Positions 10,474 through 22,351 are shown, counted from the stretch's first letter. The stretch: DNA of 64,000 bases from Sesamum alatum (GCA_034509735.1 JACGWO010000001.1:30321966-30385965), one strand, 5' to 3'. Numbers and translations are program-made. The notes: a model not told the origin generated them from the sequence alone.

Positions 10474-12733
10474 TGTTAGCTTCATATAGGCCCCGAGACA
10501 TTAAACGCAGTGGAAATTAAGATTTTAATTACAAAATAATATTATAATTAGCGATCAAATCGCCCGTCTCGTTGTTATTACGATGTGGATCTCATGCATA
10601 AAAGGATGTCAATTGAATGGTTAAGAGAAACTAACCTTTCTTGCTCTCCGGTTGATGTTGGTTACTTGAACTTTCTCAAGAACAACCTTACCTTACAATT
10701 GGTGGAACGTCAAAACGGAAGCGCCTTTAAGTGTTGTTCACGGTAGGAACACAAGTGTCTTCCCTCTACAGTTAGTCCACACCACCTATGATGGAATCAC
10801 CCTCAAACCTATGCTAGTAGGTATTGGAGGATTATGGTAGATCAACTAGATCTATGGAGAAATCAAGGAAATTCTTCTCTTTTGGAGATGAGAAATGAAC
10901 ATAAGACCAAGGCTAAAGTGAAAGCTAGACTTTCTAGCTTTGAAGGAGAGAAAGTCTAAGAACTAGAGAGCAAAAGGAAAGCAAGAGTTTTTGTATCTTT
11001 GTATGTAGAAATTGGTATATTAATCTCTTGCTTTGTACCCCTTTTTACAGGCATTCCTTTGCTCTAGTTACAATGAATGTAACAAGGCCTTTTGTCTTCC
11101 TCTTAGAACACTTGTCTTCTTCATAGACAAGTTCTAGCATGACTCATATTTTCTTTTTTTACACTTGTCTTGTTTATAGACAAGATTTAGCATGACTCAT
11201 ATTTTCTTCTTTATCTAAAGATGAAAACAAGTCATGTCTATGTTCAATGAATCTTGTCTTGTGGGCTTGGGCTAAGGTCTTGGGCTTTATCTTAATTTTC
11301 AATTGGACTAAGTCCAATTTTAATTAATTCCCAACTAATTATTTAGCCCATGATATTTAATTTCTTAATTAAATATAAGCCCAAATCAATTAATCTAATT
11401 GATTGATTTTCAAGCTCAAATAAATTCATCTTAATTAATCTATCACAAGTCTTACTTAATCAAATTAGTGCTTGTGAATTTGGACTCCAAATTAAATAAT
11501 CATATTATTTAATATTCCCATCAAATGATTTCATAAATCATTTCAATCAATTAATTTAACTCCTTAAATTAATTGATTGATTCTCCATATTTAATTCTAC
11601 AAATTAATTCGAATAATTCCATCATGGATTTGTGTGTGACCCTTTAGGTTCACTATTCAGCTAGACTTTGGCCTGTATTATATATACAATTTAATTAGCA
11701 ACTTACTTGCATTAGATTAATTAGATCTTATCATAATTAATCACCCTCAATTAACTCCTTAATTGGAGGGTACCCGTCACCATGGGTGGCCATCTAGTAA
11801 TGGTCCATGGCACTAGAGAATAGGTGAATTATTGCGTGAACCTGTGAGCTACGCGTACCATGCAGATACGGTCCCTCCGCTACTAACCTCCCGATCAAAG
11901 TCTAAGGCATGTTATTAGTTACCGGTTTCATTATCGACTTTGATGTCTATGTATCAACTCTTCAAGTTGTGCTTTCAATTTATCAATATAGGAAAAACCC
12001 TTTCTCTTATTTGATCAATAGCCATGGCCATGGGCTTCAAGGAACGCATAATGTAGAGAACATAGGAGGTTCGTTATCATCTCATGATAAGTAACAGATC
12101 CTACCTTGGAACTCACCAACCTCCATGCATGCTTCAACTATGTCTGAAACATGACCGTATAGTGATCCAGGATGAAACCTGAGACCACATTGTACATGAT
12201 CAAGTCATAGCCGTCCTATGCACAAGGTTACTGTGGAACCTCAAGTCTGAGGACTAGTTAGTGCACTATCGTAGCCTAGGAGTTTTAGTCATACCGATCA
12301 TGCCATATAGGGCTTTCATATGACAACTCCTGTGAGCCAATTCAGTGAACATAACTCTTTATCAAGCACCCACTAAAGTGCGCAGACGTCATACGTCTCT
12401 ATCTATGAAACTCGACATTCGTCATATGAACGCATCACTTAGTGCAAGTCTTTAAAGAATGGTGAATGCCCTGTCTCGACCGATTCATCGACTTGGAATA
12501 TTTTGGATCAAACCATAGAGGTTGGTTTCATGGTCGCCATCATATGCGCGAGCCAACCCCATATCATAATTGATCTATGGGCTTCAACAAAATGCTCGTA
12601 TAAATATAATGTCAAAAGCATATGATGAAGATGGCCAAAGAACATTTCTTAAATTAACATATTATTGAAAAAGATCGTATAGAATAGTTTACAAAGAGCC
12701 AATAAATTGGCTTGACGATCACCTATTCTAAAA
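10474..12733 (-). repeat. Copia A 3' LTR (left)
   Basis: About 2.26 kb. On plus it begins tgttagcttcatatagg and ends cacctattctaaaa, where related LTRs end ctaaca. It is closely similar to 17911-20053. The block caccatgggtggcc at about 11779 and ggtccatggcactagaga at about 11802 is shared with the other long LTRs here. Its TATA-like site is mutated (tttttacagg) relative to the right LTR. Confidence 0.92.
11108..11213 (-). repeat. LTR minisatellite, two copies
   Basis: A 53-bp unit containing acacttgtcttctt, agacaag and gcatgactcatattttct occurs twice in tandem here. The partner LTR carries three copies at 18548-18706. Confidence 0.8.
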
Positions 12734-12750
12734 ATGTCCCACTTGACCTA
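12734..12750 (-). promoter_or_regulatory. Copia A polypurine tract
   Basis: On minus, ggtcaagtgggacatt ends directly at the 3' LTR. It is in the right place to prime plus-strand DNA synthesis. Related tracts (ggtcaagtgggagatt, ggtcaagtggaagatt) sit at the same place in elements F and H. Confidence 0.75.
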
Positions 12751-13548
12751 AAGCCAATTGCCCATGTTCTTTAATCCCATCTTCTCAAGATGTTGAGAAT
12801 GAGCAATTTGTGATATCGGCTTTGTATGCGAGTCTGCTATGTTCTCCGTTGATGCAACGCGATCCACTCGCACGTCCCCTCTTCTTACCATCTCTCTGAT
12901 TAGGTGGTAGCATCTAATTATGTGTTTGGCTTTGTGATGAGGTCTTGGCTCCTTTGCTTGCGCAATAGCCCCGTTGTTATCACAAAGTACAACTATAGGT
13001 TTGGCAATGCTAGGCACCTCACCCAACTCTTGGATGTAATTTTTCATCCAAACAGCCTCCTTTGCAGCTTCAGAAGCTGCAATGTACTCGGCTTCCATCG
13101 TGGAATCCGCTGTCGTATCTTGCTTGGAACTTTTCCAACTGATAGCTCCTCCATTCAACCGAAATACATAACCAGATTGAGACTTAGCGTCATCCACATC
13201 CGATTGGAAGCTGGCATTAGTATACCCTTCCAATACCAATTCTCCATTACCGTACACCAAAAATAAATCCCTAGTTCTTCTCAAGTACTTAAGGATATTT
13301 TTGACAGCAGTCCAGTGATCGTGGCCGGAACATGCCTGATAACGACTCGTAACACTTAGAGCGTAAGCTATATCAGGCCTCGTACATTGAACAACATATT
13401 GTATGCTGCCAACGGCAGAAGTATAGGGAATTTCTGATATTTTCTTAACTTCCTCATCAGTCTTGGGAGACTGAGTCTTAGAGAGTTTAATTCCATGGCT
13501 CATGGGGAGAAAATCCCTTTTTGATTCATCCATCTTAAACCTTTTCAA
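12748..13548 (-). pseudogene. Copia A RT C-terminus and RNase H
   Basis: A 266-codon open frame. It begins in the RT thumb/connection region (KRFKMDESKRDFLPM, PYTSAVGSIQYVVQCTRPDI), then RNase H: GYTNASFQSD where the first Asp is expected, SGYVFRLNGGAISWKSSKQ, TMEAEYIAASEA with the catalytic Glu, and LCDNNGAIAQAKEP with the next Asp. It ends in the conserved tail HIIRCYHLIREMV and a stop beside the polypurine tract. The enzyme removes RNA during reverse transcription. This section is largely intact but is separated from the rest of RT by a break near 13560. Confidence 0.9.
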
Positions 13549-13569
13549 AACTTTATCAATGTACGAGAC

Positions 13570-14534
13570 TTAGGTCATTCCTAACATTCTTTTAAGTTTA
13601 TCTCTGTGGATCTTTATCCCAAAAATATAGGAAGCTTCACCCAAGTCCTTCATAGAGAATTGAGTAGATAACCATGCTTTAATGCGACCTAACATTTTAA
13701 CATCATTCCCGATGAGTAAAATATCATCCAGATAAAGCACGAGGAACACAATAGAGCTCCCACTAACCTTTTTATATACACAGGGATCATATTCGTTCTT
13801 GATGAAGTCATAAGATTTTATAACTTCATCAAAATGAATGTTCCAACTTCGGGATGCCTGTTTGAGCCCATAAATGGACCTCTGGAGTTTACAAACTTTT
13901 TGCTCTTCTCCTTTAGATGTAAAACTTTGTGGTTGATCCATATAGATTTCTTCCTTAATGAATCCATTAAGGAATGCAGTTTTCACATCCATTTGCCATA
14001 TCTCATAGTCATAATATGCAGATATGGCAAGTAAGATCCTTATGGACTTGGCCATAGCAACGGGCGAATAGGTCTTCTCAAAGTCACACCAGGCCTTTGA
14101 GTGTAGCCTTTTGCTACCAATCGGGCCTTAAAGGTCGATACCTCTCCATCGGCTCCAAGCTTTCGCTTGTAGACCCATTTGCACCTAATGGGCCTAACTC
14201 CCTTAGGTGGGTCCACCAAGGTCCATACCTTGTTGGAGTTCATGGAGTCCATTTCGGATCTCAGGGCCTCAAGCCATCTACCCGAATCAATGTCAGACAT
14301 CGCCTCTTCGAACGTCTTTGGATCATTATCCAATTGACCAGTCAAGGCTAGCATACCATATCTCTCAGGCTGTTTAGAGACTCTAGTCGACTTTCTCAGA
14401 GGATGTGTAAAATCAAAAGGTTCATTGTGAGGCAGTATGGGTGTCATTTCTGCCATAGCCGATGCATCACTCGACTCTTCGAGTTGCACCTCTTTGTATT
14501 GAGTATCCGAAGGAAAACCCTTTTCCAAGAACAC
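13570..14534 (-). pseudogene. Copia A reverse transcriptase
   Basis: Two frames meet at about 14050. The upstream part (14534-14040) holds the linker after integrase and the RT start (WVYKRKLGADGEV, TFKARLVAKGYTQRPGV). The downstream part (14055-13570) continues with KSIRILLAISAYYDYEIWQM, DVKTAFLNGF, YGLKQASRSW and the catalytic LYLDDILLIGND. A small deletion and frameshift destroys the segment between them, and the frame stops at 13570. The usual YVDD motif reads YLDD. Otherwise the catalytic residues are present. Confidence 0.9.
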
Positions 14535-14653
14535 TGCATTTCTCGAAACAAATACGTTTTGTTCTAAGGGATCATAGAAGTAGTATCCTACAGTTTATTT
14601 CTGATATCTAACAAATCTACATAAGATGGATCTCATATCCAACTTATCTCCCA

Positions 14654-15141
14654 CTAGTCTTTTGACATATGCGGGACACCCCATGTTCTCAAATACTTAT
14701 AAGAGGGTGGTTTGTCATGCCATATTTCATATGGTGTTTTTGGTACAGCTTTAGATGGCACCATGTTTAATAACTTGGCCGCCGTTTCTAACGCATAGCC
14801 CCGAAAAGAAAGAGGTAATATAGTAGAACTCATCAGGGAACGAACCATGTCCAAAAAAGTTCGGTTCCTCCTTTCAGCCACGCCATTAAGTTATGGCGTT
14901 GCAGGAGGAGTCCACTGAGAGAGAATCTCATTTCTCTTTTAAGTAATTTAAGAATTCACCACTTAAGTATTCACCACCACGATCAGATCGAATGGTCTTA
15001 ATTTTTTGTCCAGTTTGATTTTCTACTTCAAGTTTGAATTCTTTGAACATTTCAAATGCTTTAGACTTGTACTTCATTAAGTATACATAACCGAACCGTG
15101 AGTGATCATCGGTAAAGGTTATGAAGTAAGAAAATCCTCCT
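14654..15141 (-). pseudogene. Copia A integrase core
   Basis: Read on minus across frames. TFTDDHSRFGYVYLM carries the first catalytic Asp, IRSDRGGEYLSGEF the second, and GVAERRNRTFLDMVRSLMS the Glu. The core is broken by a frameshift after the LKEK segment at about 14930 and by a stop before GVAERRN. A conserved C-terminal segment (TPYEIWHDKPPSYKYLRTWG) follows. Integrase joins the DNA copy to the chromosome. Confidence 0.85.
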
Positions 15142-15913
15142 CTAGCTGGAATACTTAAAGGTCCACAAACATCTGGTGTGGATTAAATCCAACAATGCAG
15201 CGGCACGACTACTTTGTCCGATAAATGGTGTTTTGGTCATTTTTCCTTTGAGACAAGATTCACAAGTTGAAAGAGCATCTAACTTCTCTATTTCTAGATT
15301 CTTAGAGTCAATCAACCTCTTCATCCTATCCTTGAAAATGTGACCTAATCTACCGTGCCATGTTTGTGCATTTTCTTGATCATCCAATTTTCGTTTATAT
15401 TGGCACTTTAATAAATCATTTATTAAAGTGCCAAGTAAAACAGAAGAACCATTCCTCATTAAGTAGAAATATTGTTTTGATATACAAAATTCATACCCCT
15501 CTTCATCAAGAGTAGGTATAGATACAATATTTATTATCATACTTGGTACATAATAACAACTATTAAGTACTATCCTAACATCCTTGCTAATAGCTAAGTG
15601 AACAGTTCCAACGGCTTCTGCAGCAACCTGCTTGTCGTCTCCAAGCCTGAGGATCACATCCCCTTCACCGAACTTTTTGCTTCTTCTTATTACCTGCAAA
15701 TCATTGCAAATATGAGCTCCACAACCGGTATCTAATACCCAAGAAGAATTATTAGCAACCATGTTAATTTCAACAACGAAAATACCTTGGACTGTTGCAA
15801 GAAACTTCTTGCAATTCCTCTTCCAATGGCCTTTTTCGTGGCAGTGATGGCACTCATCATTTTCTGGATTGGCCTTGATTATCTTTTTCCCTTTGCCCTT
15901 CCCTCGGCCGTCC
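15142..15913 (-). pseudogene. Copia A zinc knuckle, protease and pre-integrase domain
   Basis: One open frame on minus. A CCHC zinc knuckle (CHHCHEKGHWKRNC, about 15845-15804) is followed by an aspartic protease with WVLDTGCGAHICND at about 15745-15704 (DTG active site), then a gag-pre-integrase domain (WHGRLGHIFKDRMKRL, then CESCLKGKMTKTPF). The frame is lost at about 15170, where the expected start of the integrase core (HTDVCGP type) reads HTRCLW, so one base is missing. Confidence 0.9.
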
Positions 15914-16602
15914 TTATTGCTTTTCTTCCTTCCCTTTCCATTTCTTGACCCTTTTGGTCATGGAGGAAGACGTGGATGGGGTTGCTAGCATTACTGGTGC
16001 AGGCTTCTTCATAGTAGCCTCGTATTGCATAAGCATATTGATCAATTCAGGAACAATCTTTTCAAGACTGTTCATATTGTAATTAACAACAAATTGATCC
16101 AAAGATAGCGGTAATGACTCTAAGATCACATCTATGTAGGAGTCATTATTCATGTCTGTGCTCAAAGATTCTAACTTCTCAATGAGAGAAAGCATCTTTA
16201 CGTCGTGGCCATGAACAGACGACCCCTCAGTCATCTTTACCCGATAGAAATCCTTTGATGCTGTATATGTTATATATACCGATCTTGTACCGCAAACAAC
16301 TCTTGTAAGCATACAAAGATCCCAGATGCATGCTTAAGGTGTTCATGTTGCTTTTGCAGTTCATTGCCCATAGATGCCAGCATAAGGCAACGGGCCTGAA
16401 GGTCATCATCGATCCAACGTTGGAACATCACACGTTCTTCATCAGTTGAATCCTCGGGAAGCTCAGTCGGAGGACGAGATTCCAACACATAAGAGCATTT
16501 TTCATAATCCAAAACAATTTTGAGATTCCTAAGCCAGTCAGCATAGTTGGTTCCAATAAGTTTGTTTGTCTCAAGTATGTTAGCAAGTGGACTTTTAGAC
16601 AT
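15914..16602 (-). pseudogene. Copia A gag
   Basis: It starts at ATG 16602 (MSKSPLANILETNKLIGTNY), the conserved Copia gag start that includes the GTNYADWLRNLKIVL motif. The protein packages the RNA in the particle. It continues with LQARCLMLASMGNELQKQ and, after a frameshift near 16290, MTEGSSVHGHDVKMLSLIEK and DVILESLPLSLDQFVVNYNM. A second frameshift near 15935 separates it from the basic linker and zinc knuckle. Confidence 0.9.
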
Positions 16603-17894
16603 TTTTGATCTACAAGAAAGAAAAGAAGAAACAATGGAGATTTTAGCATTCTTTCAATCAATGTTAATTAAATTTACGATATGGTCTTTAATCATAAATT
16701 GCTCCCACTATTTCTTCAAAATTCCATAAACCCCCATATGGATTTTCGGGAAATATTTTTCCTAGTGGGCTTGAGGTCCATAGAACAAATTTCATACCCC
16801 GTTGTAACGATTCGCATGAAAAACAATTCTATAGGAGGTGACTTTCACCATTCTCATCTTATGAGATCCCCAAGGTGTTTTACCTCATTTTTCACATAAT
16901 CCCAAGGACTCCAAGTGAATTATGTTACTCCACGTTAAGCCCAACCCATCGATCAAAAGACCTCTCACTATCACCCTCCACGACTCGTGAGACAGAGTGA
17001 TAGTAAGTAATCTACTTGTTCATAGTGATAATACAGCTTTTCACTACTTCCAAATCATTCCACGACTCGTAAGACAATGAATTGAAAGGTGATAGCATCT
17101 CATATTTTGTCACTTTGGATGGAAGGTCTGGATTATCAAATTCAATTTGATTTTATCCATCACGGGCTTAATATTTTAACTTGGACACTCCAAGTGAGGG
17201 TTTAAACCATTTGTTTACGCAAGACCTCATCACGATGTTTTATACTTGTTTGCTTGTTTATCATATACAATAAATAAAACCTAGCATGCCCTTGTTGGAT
17301 GATCATGAGCCCATAGTCATCCCATATATTTATTACATAAAGGTATCACATATCATATATGTAAATAATATCATGTATATATATATTTAGATCCAATAAA
17401 ACAAAAGAATTTAATTCCTTATGTTAAATCACATGATGTTTTTCATGGAATGAAATTGAATTTAATTCATGGGCACTTGATTCATAGTGTCAAATTAACT
17501 AGGACTTTCCAAGAAATTGTCCTAATCATATTAGGAGAATATGTGGAATTTTCCTAATGAAATGGAAAGTGAAAATCCAATTTTCTTTCTCAATTTATAT
17601 CCATATATAAATTAGGAAAATAATATATATACATATATTTATTATTATCCTCAAATAAAAAACAGAGTTGAGAATATACAAAAATCGCTATTAAATCCGA
17701 CCATGTAGGCGGAATGATAAATCCGGCCATGTAGGCGGAAGGTGAAATACAATAGAATCAAATTTCAACAATTGAAATATGCCCAAGAATTAAATTCAAC
17801 ACATCAAGAGATTAACACATAAAATTAAATCGTTAAGCAATTTAATCCGATTAAATCTCATCAAACCAAAATAAATTCAATTGACTTGCATGAC
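16603..17894 (-). other. Copia A 5' leader (about 1.3 kb)
   Basis: Non-coding region between the primer-binding site and the gag start. It contains repeated ccacgactcgtgagacag-type words (about 16978 and 17060), also present in the F leader (about 50799 and 50878). This suggests conserved leader elements, perhaps for RNA packaging. Confidence 0.6.
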
Positions 17895-17909
17895 CGGGCT
17901 CTGATACCA
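17895..17909 (-). promoter_or_regulatory. Primer-binding site, initiator-Met tRNA type
   Basis: On minus this reads tggtatcagagcccgg, complementary to the 3' end of plant initiator methionine tRNA, and it starts one base inside the right LTR. This is the usual Copia primer. Confidence 0.9.
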
Positions 17910-18480
17910 CTGTTAGCTTCGTATAAGCCTCGAGAGGTTAAACGCAGTGGAAATTAAGATTTTAATTACAAAATAATATTATAATTAGCGATCAAATCGC
18001 CCATCTCGTTGCTGTTACGATGTGGATCTCATGCATAAAAGGATGTCAACTGAATGGTTAAGAGAAACTAACCTTTCTTGCTCTCCGGTTGATGTTGGTT
18101 ACTTAAACTTTCTCAAGAACAACCTTACCTTAAAATTGGTGGAACGTCAAAACGGAAGCGCCTTTAATTGTTGTTCATGGTAAGAACACAAGTGTCTTCC
18201 CTCTAAAGTTAGTCCACACCACCTATGATGGAATCACCCTCAAACCTATGCTAGTAGGTATTGGAGGATTATGGTAGATCAACTATTGATCCATGGAGAA
18301 ATCAAGGGAATTCTTCTCTTTTGGAGATGAGAAATGATCATAAGACCAAGGCTAAAGTAAAAGCTAGACTTTCTAACTTTGAAGGAGAGAAAGTCTAAGA
18401 ACTAAAGAGCAAAAGAAAAACAAGAGTTTTTGTATTTTTGTATGTAGAAATTGGTATATTAATCTCTTTCTTTGTACCCC

Positions 18481-18488
18481 ATTTTATA
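18481..18488 (-). promoter_or_regulatory. Candidate TATA box of Copia A 5' LTR
   Basis: On minus the sequence reads tataaaat, about 570 bp inside the LTR from the primer-binding-site end, where a U3/R boundary is plausible. The matching site in the other LTR is mutated. This is inferred from sequence only. Confidence 0.5.
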
Positions 18489-18547
18489 GGCATTCCTTTG
18501 CACTAGTTACAATGAATGTAGACAAGGCCTTTTGTCTTGCTCTTAGA

Positions 18548-18706
18548 ACACTTGTCTTCTTCATAGACAAGTTCTAGCATGACTCATCTTTTCTCCTTTT
18601 ACACTTCTCTTCTTTATAGACAAGCTTTAGCATGACTCATATTTTCTTCTTTTACACTTGTCTTCTTTATAGACAAGCTTTAACATGACTCGTATTTTCT
18701 TTTTCA
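18548..18706 (-). repeat. LTR minisatellite, three copies
   Basis: Three tandem 53-bp units (from 18548, 18601 and 18654), against two in the partner LTR. Confidence 0.82.
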
Positions 18707-20053
18707 TCTAAAGATGAAAACAAGTCATGTCTATGTTCAATGAATCTTGTCTTGTGTGCTTGGGCTAAGGTCTTGAGCTTTATCTTAATTTTCAATTGGA
18801 CTAAGTCCAATTTTAATTAATTCCCAACTAATTATTTAGCCCATGATATTTAATTCCTTAATTAAATATAAGCCCAACTCAATTAATCTAATTCATTGAT
18901 TTTCAAGCTCAAGATTCATCTTAATTAATCTATCACAAGTCTTACTTAATCAAATTAATGCTTGTGAATTTGGACTCCAAAATAAATAATCATATTATTT
19001 AATATTCCCATCAAATGATTTCATAAATCATTTCAATCAATTAATTTAACTCCTTAAATTAATTGATTTATTCTCCATAGTTAATTCTACAAATTAATTC
19101 CAATAATTCCATCATGGATTTGTGTGTGACCCATTAGGTTCACTATTCAGCTAGACTTGGGCTTGTATCATATATACAATTTAATTAGCAACTTACTTGC
19201 ATTAGATTAATTAGATCTTATCATAATTAATCACCCTCAATTAACTCCTTAATTGGAGGGTACCCGTCACCATGGGTGGCCATCTAGCAATGGTCCATGG
19301 GACTAGAGAATAGGTGAATTATTGCGTGAACCTGTGAGCTACGCGTACCATGCAGATATGGTCCCTTCGCTACTAACCTCCCGATCAAAGTCTAGGGCAT
19401 GGAATTAGTTACCGGTTTCCATTATCGACTTTGATGTCTATGTATCAACTCTTCAAGTTATGCTTTCAATTTATCAATACAGGAAAAATCGTTTCTCCTA
19501 TTTGATCAATAGCTATGGCCATGGGCTTCAAGGAACGCATAATGTAGAGAACGTAGGAGGTTCGTTATCATCTCATGATAAGTAATAGATCCTATCTTGG
19601 AATTCACCAACCTCCATGCATGCTTCAAATATGTCTGAAACATGACCGTATAGTGATCCAGGATGAAACCTGAGACCACATTGTACATGATCAAGTCATA
19701 GTCGTCCTATGCACAAGGTTACTGTGGAACCTCAAGTTTGAGGACTAGTTAGTGCACTATCGTAGCCTAGGAGTTCTAGTCACACCGATCACGCCATATA
19801 GGGCTTCCATATGACAACTCCTGTGAGTCAATTCAGTGAACTTGATAACTCTTTATCAAGCACCCACTAAAGTGCGCAGACGTCATACGTCTCTGTCTAT
19901 GAAACTCGACATTCATCATATGAACGCATCACTTAGTGCAAGTCTTTAAAGAATGATCGATGCCCTGTCTCGACCGATTCATCGACTTGGAATATTTTAG
20001 ATCAAACCATAGAGGTTGGTTTCATGGTCGCCATCATATGCGCGAGCCAACCC

Positions 20054-20069
20054 AGCTCGCTCTCTCTCT

Positions 20070-20104
<35 letters not shown>

Positions 20105-20450
20105 CTTTGAGTGCAAAATTAGACTTTTTTTCCTTCACAAATCGAAGTATTTTGCTTAAGTTTTGATCGACTTCCAAGTGTTGTTCGAGGTATTCGTTAG
20201 TATAGTGGAGTACTATCAAATTGAGTTGTCTTATCCTAGAAGAAGTTGCGTAGTACCTGGTGCACGTGGACGGGGTATATAATTTCTTAAAGGCAAGCAG
20301 TCTAATCTACGATTCGACTAAGTTTTCTGCTTTGGACTGAGAATTGTTACGATACAGTTCTCGTTGTAAGTCTTTCTTTTAACTTTTTGTAAAATAGCAT
20401 ATCTAAACGTTTATCGCTTTGTTCCAACGTGTTTGCTTTGCCATCCTTTG
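20054..20450 (+). repeat. Copia B 5' LTR, 3' part only
   Basis: (CT)n followed by cggactttgagtgcaaaatt, ttttgcttaagttttgat and gcagtctaatctacgattcg, all repeated with small changes at 23288-23692. Confidence 0.8.
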
Positions 20451-20609
20451 ATTTCAAACTATTTATAAAATCTGATTGAATTTCGAAACGATACTATGAT
20501 TGGTCTATAGCTTTTTTCCAACAATTTTGAAGAAATTATGGGTTTTGAAAAATTAAACTTTTGGTTATAAAAATCTGTGTGTTTACTTTCTGCTTCCTAA
20601 TTGTTAAAA

Positions 20610-20747
20610 TGGCCGAAACTATTTCTGTCGCCATTTCTATCGCCCCAAAGTTGACTTGTCTGGAATGCTGGATAAGTTTTCGGGGCCAGTTTTTTCAAAA
20701 CATTGGCAACAGCAGATGAAAATTTGGCTTATGATGAAGGGACATTT
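20610..20747 (+). pseudogene. Copia B gag start
   Basis: ATG at 20610 (MAETISV). Across two frames it then resembles the start of a Copia gag, with LDKFSGP-type and KHWQQQMKIWLMMKGHF-type words. It is cut off at 20748 by an unrelated LTR segment. Confidence 0.65.
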
Positions 20748-21265
20748 TGTAACGATATGTGGATCGTCCCGGGAGGAAGCGCGAATACGGAAGCGCGATA
20801 ACTAAAAAAACAAGAAACGTAAATCATGCTCAAATTGCGGAATTTAAAGAACTCGTTCTCCAGGCATTTGGTGTAATCTCATGAATAAAAGCATGTAGAA
20901 TTCATGGAGGCCATAGGGTTGTAACGAAGAGGTCAAAGTAACGAACTTGCCCGTTGTAGTGTTTCTTCAAATCACTACACGCGTTGTTCCATGTTTTGCC
21001 ACCGAGATCCCAAAATAGGAACCCTCTAAATCATCCACGCAATTCACCGGATCTTGATTTCCCGTGCTAGCAAGAGATCAAATAGAATAAGGGAGATGAA
21101 TTAACCTAGCGTTATGAATTAACGCGATCGATTCGTCTAATGTTCCCTTTGTATCAAAGATAAGAAAACTAGGCTTTCTTGGAGTGAAGAGAGGAGAAGG
21201 GATGATATTGAGAGGAGAAGTCGGCCGTGTGTGTGTGTGTGTGTATGAGAGATGAATTATAGAGA

Positions 21266-21306
<41 letters not shown>

Positions 21307-21737
21307 TATTTATAGGAAAAGGAGTTTCCTATTCCTTCTCAAACTCTCCTAAGAGAGGCACACTTTGACTAGGATTTTGACCTCATCAAATCCTAGTCAA
21401 CTTAGGCTTATGACTGAGTCAAACTCAATCATGTCATTTCATCTCATCAAACCCTCTAGAATCAATCTCGTCCATCCATCGTTTGATGGAATTTAAGAAA
21501 TATTCTAAATCCTATTTAAAATAGTCCATTGGGCTTCTAATAAATATCAAATAAATATTTGAGCCCATTTCCCAACTTCATAAATCCTATTTACGAGTCA
21601 AGTCTATTTAATCTAATTAAAGATTTGACACTCCAAGAAGAGAACCAATTTAATTCTAATAAATTGTTCGATCTCCCAAAATTAATCCCAACTTAATTCC
21701 TCTGTTACCGATGAATTGCGTGTGACTCTTTAGGTAG
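20748..21737 (-). repeat. Partial long LTR (group C) inside Copia B
   Basis: Begins tgtaacgatatgtggatcgt and continues cccgggaggaagcgcgaat, matching the 3' end of the solo LTRs at 28233 and 57314 in the same (minus) direction. It stops after gtgtgactctttagg, halfway through the LTR. It includes (GT)n at 21223-21302. Confidence 0.85.
21223..21302. repeat. (GT)n microsatellite
   Basis: Two GT/TG tracts (about 20 and 32 bases) separated by about 28 bases. Confidence 0.9.
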
Positions 21738-22351
21738 CTTTATTAAAAAATGAAAGTGGTGTCCCAGTAGCACAACTAAGGTATTCCCAAATTATTGGGA
21801 GTTTGCAGTATCTGGCGAATGGCACGAGACCATATATTTCTTTTTCTGTCTCAAAGCTAGCTAGATACACTAGTTGTCCGGACAGAACCAATTGAGGAGC
21901 TTTGGATAGGGTACTAAGGTGCCTTAAGGGCGCAGTGTCATTGGCTATTCATTATGGCAGATTCGCTATTGTTCTGGACGCGATATAGTGATCTAGTTGG
22001 ATAGCCAAAATACACCGATAATAATGGGTTCAGGATATGTATTTACCTTATTTATAAGGGGCGGCAGTCTCTTGGAAGTCTGCAAAAGTGTTAGACTTTA
22101 TAACCCGGTCTACTTTGAAGCCGAGTTATGTTGTCGTTAGATACGACTACTACCGAGGCAGAATGTTTTGTATGGGTTGTTATTACAACTTCCATTGTAA
22201 GCTAACTCTCTTCTACCTATTGTTTATATATTGTGATAGTCAGACCATAATAGCAAAAATTCGGAGTCGTAAATACAATGAAAAGACAAAAAGACACATC
22301 CAAGTTAGACTTAAGTTTATAAATGGCATTAGTCGTGTCGACATATTATAG
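21738..22351 (+). pseudogene. Copia B RT C-terminus and RNase H
   Basis: Reads LLKNESGVPVAQLRYSQIIG, then SLQYLANGTRPYISFSVSKL of the RT connection, and after frame changes AVSWKSAK, TTEAEC and RKYNEKTKRHIQVR of RNase H. Several stops and frameshifts are present. The sequence is distinct from the A/F/H group. Confidence 0.8.

Larger units (their letters stand above)
10474..20053 (-). mobile_element. Copia retrotransposon A, near full length, 5' LTR truncated
   Basis: Two long direct repeats (10474-12733 and 17911-20053) flank gag and pol on minus in the Copia order gag, protease, integrase, RT, RNase H. The primer-binding site lies next to the right LTR and the polypurine tract next to the left LTR, both as expected for a minus-strand element. 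The upstream (right) LTR lacks its last 180 bases or so and stops at 20053. The left 5-bp flank is caagc; its partner is lost. LTRs over 2 kb and the gag style suggest the Angela/Tork side of Copia, which is an inference. In one 160-bp stretch compared by eye the LTRs differ at six positions, so the copy is not very recent. Confidence 0.93.
17911..20053 (-). repeat. Copia A 5' LTR (right), truncated
   Basis: Begins tgttagcttcgtataagcct and matches the left LTR up to gcgagccaaccc at 20053. The last 180 bp or so present in the left LTR are replaced by (CT)n and Copia B sequence. Confidence 0.92.

Noticed and set aside
11108..11213. Regular repeats as a possible CRISPR-like array
   Set aside because: Direct tandem units without spacers in an LTR of plant type.
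12904..13266. Plus-strand open frame of 120 codons
   Set aside because: Shadow of the RNase H coding region on minus.
17898..17909. tRNA-like word at LTR borders as a possible tRNA gene
   Set aside because: Only the 3'-end complement of initiator Met tRNA is present; it is a retroelement primer site.
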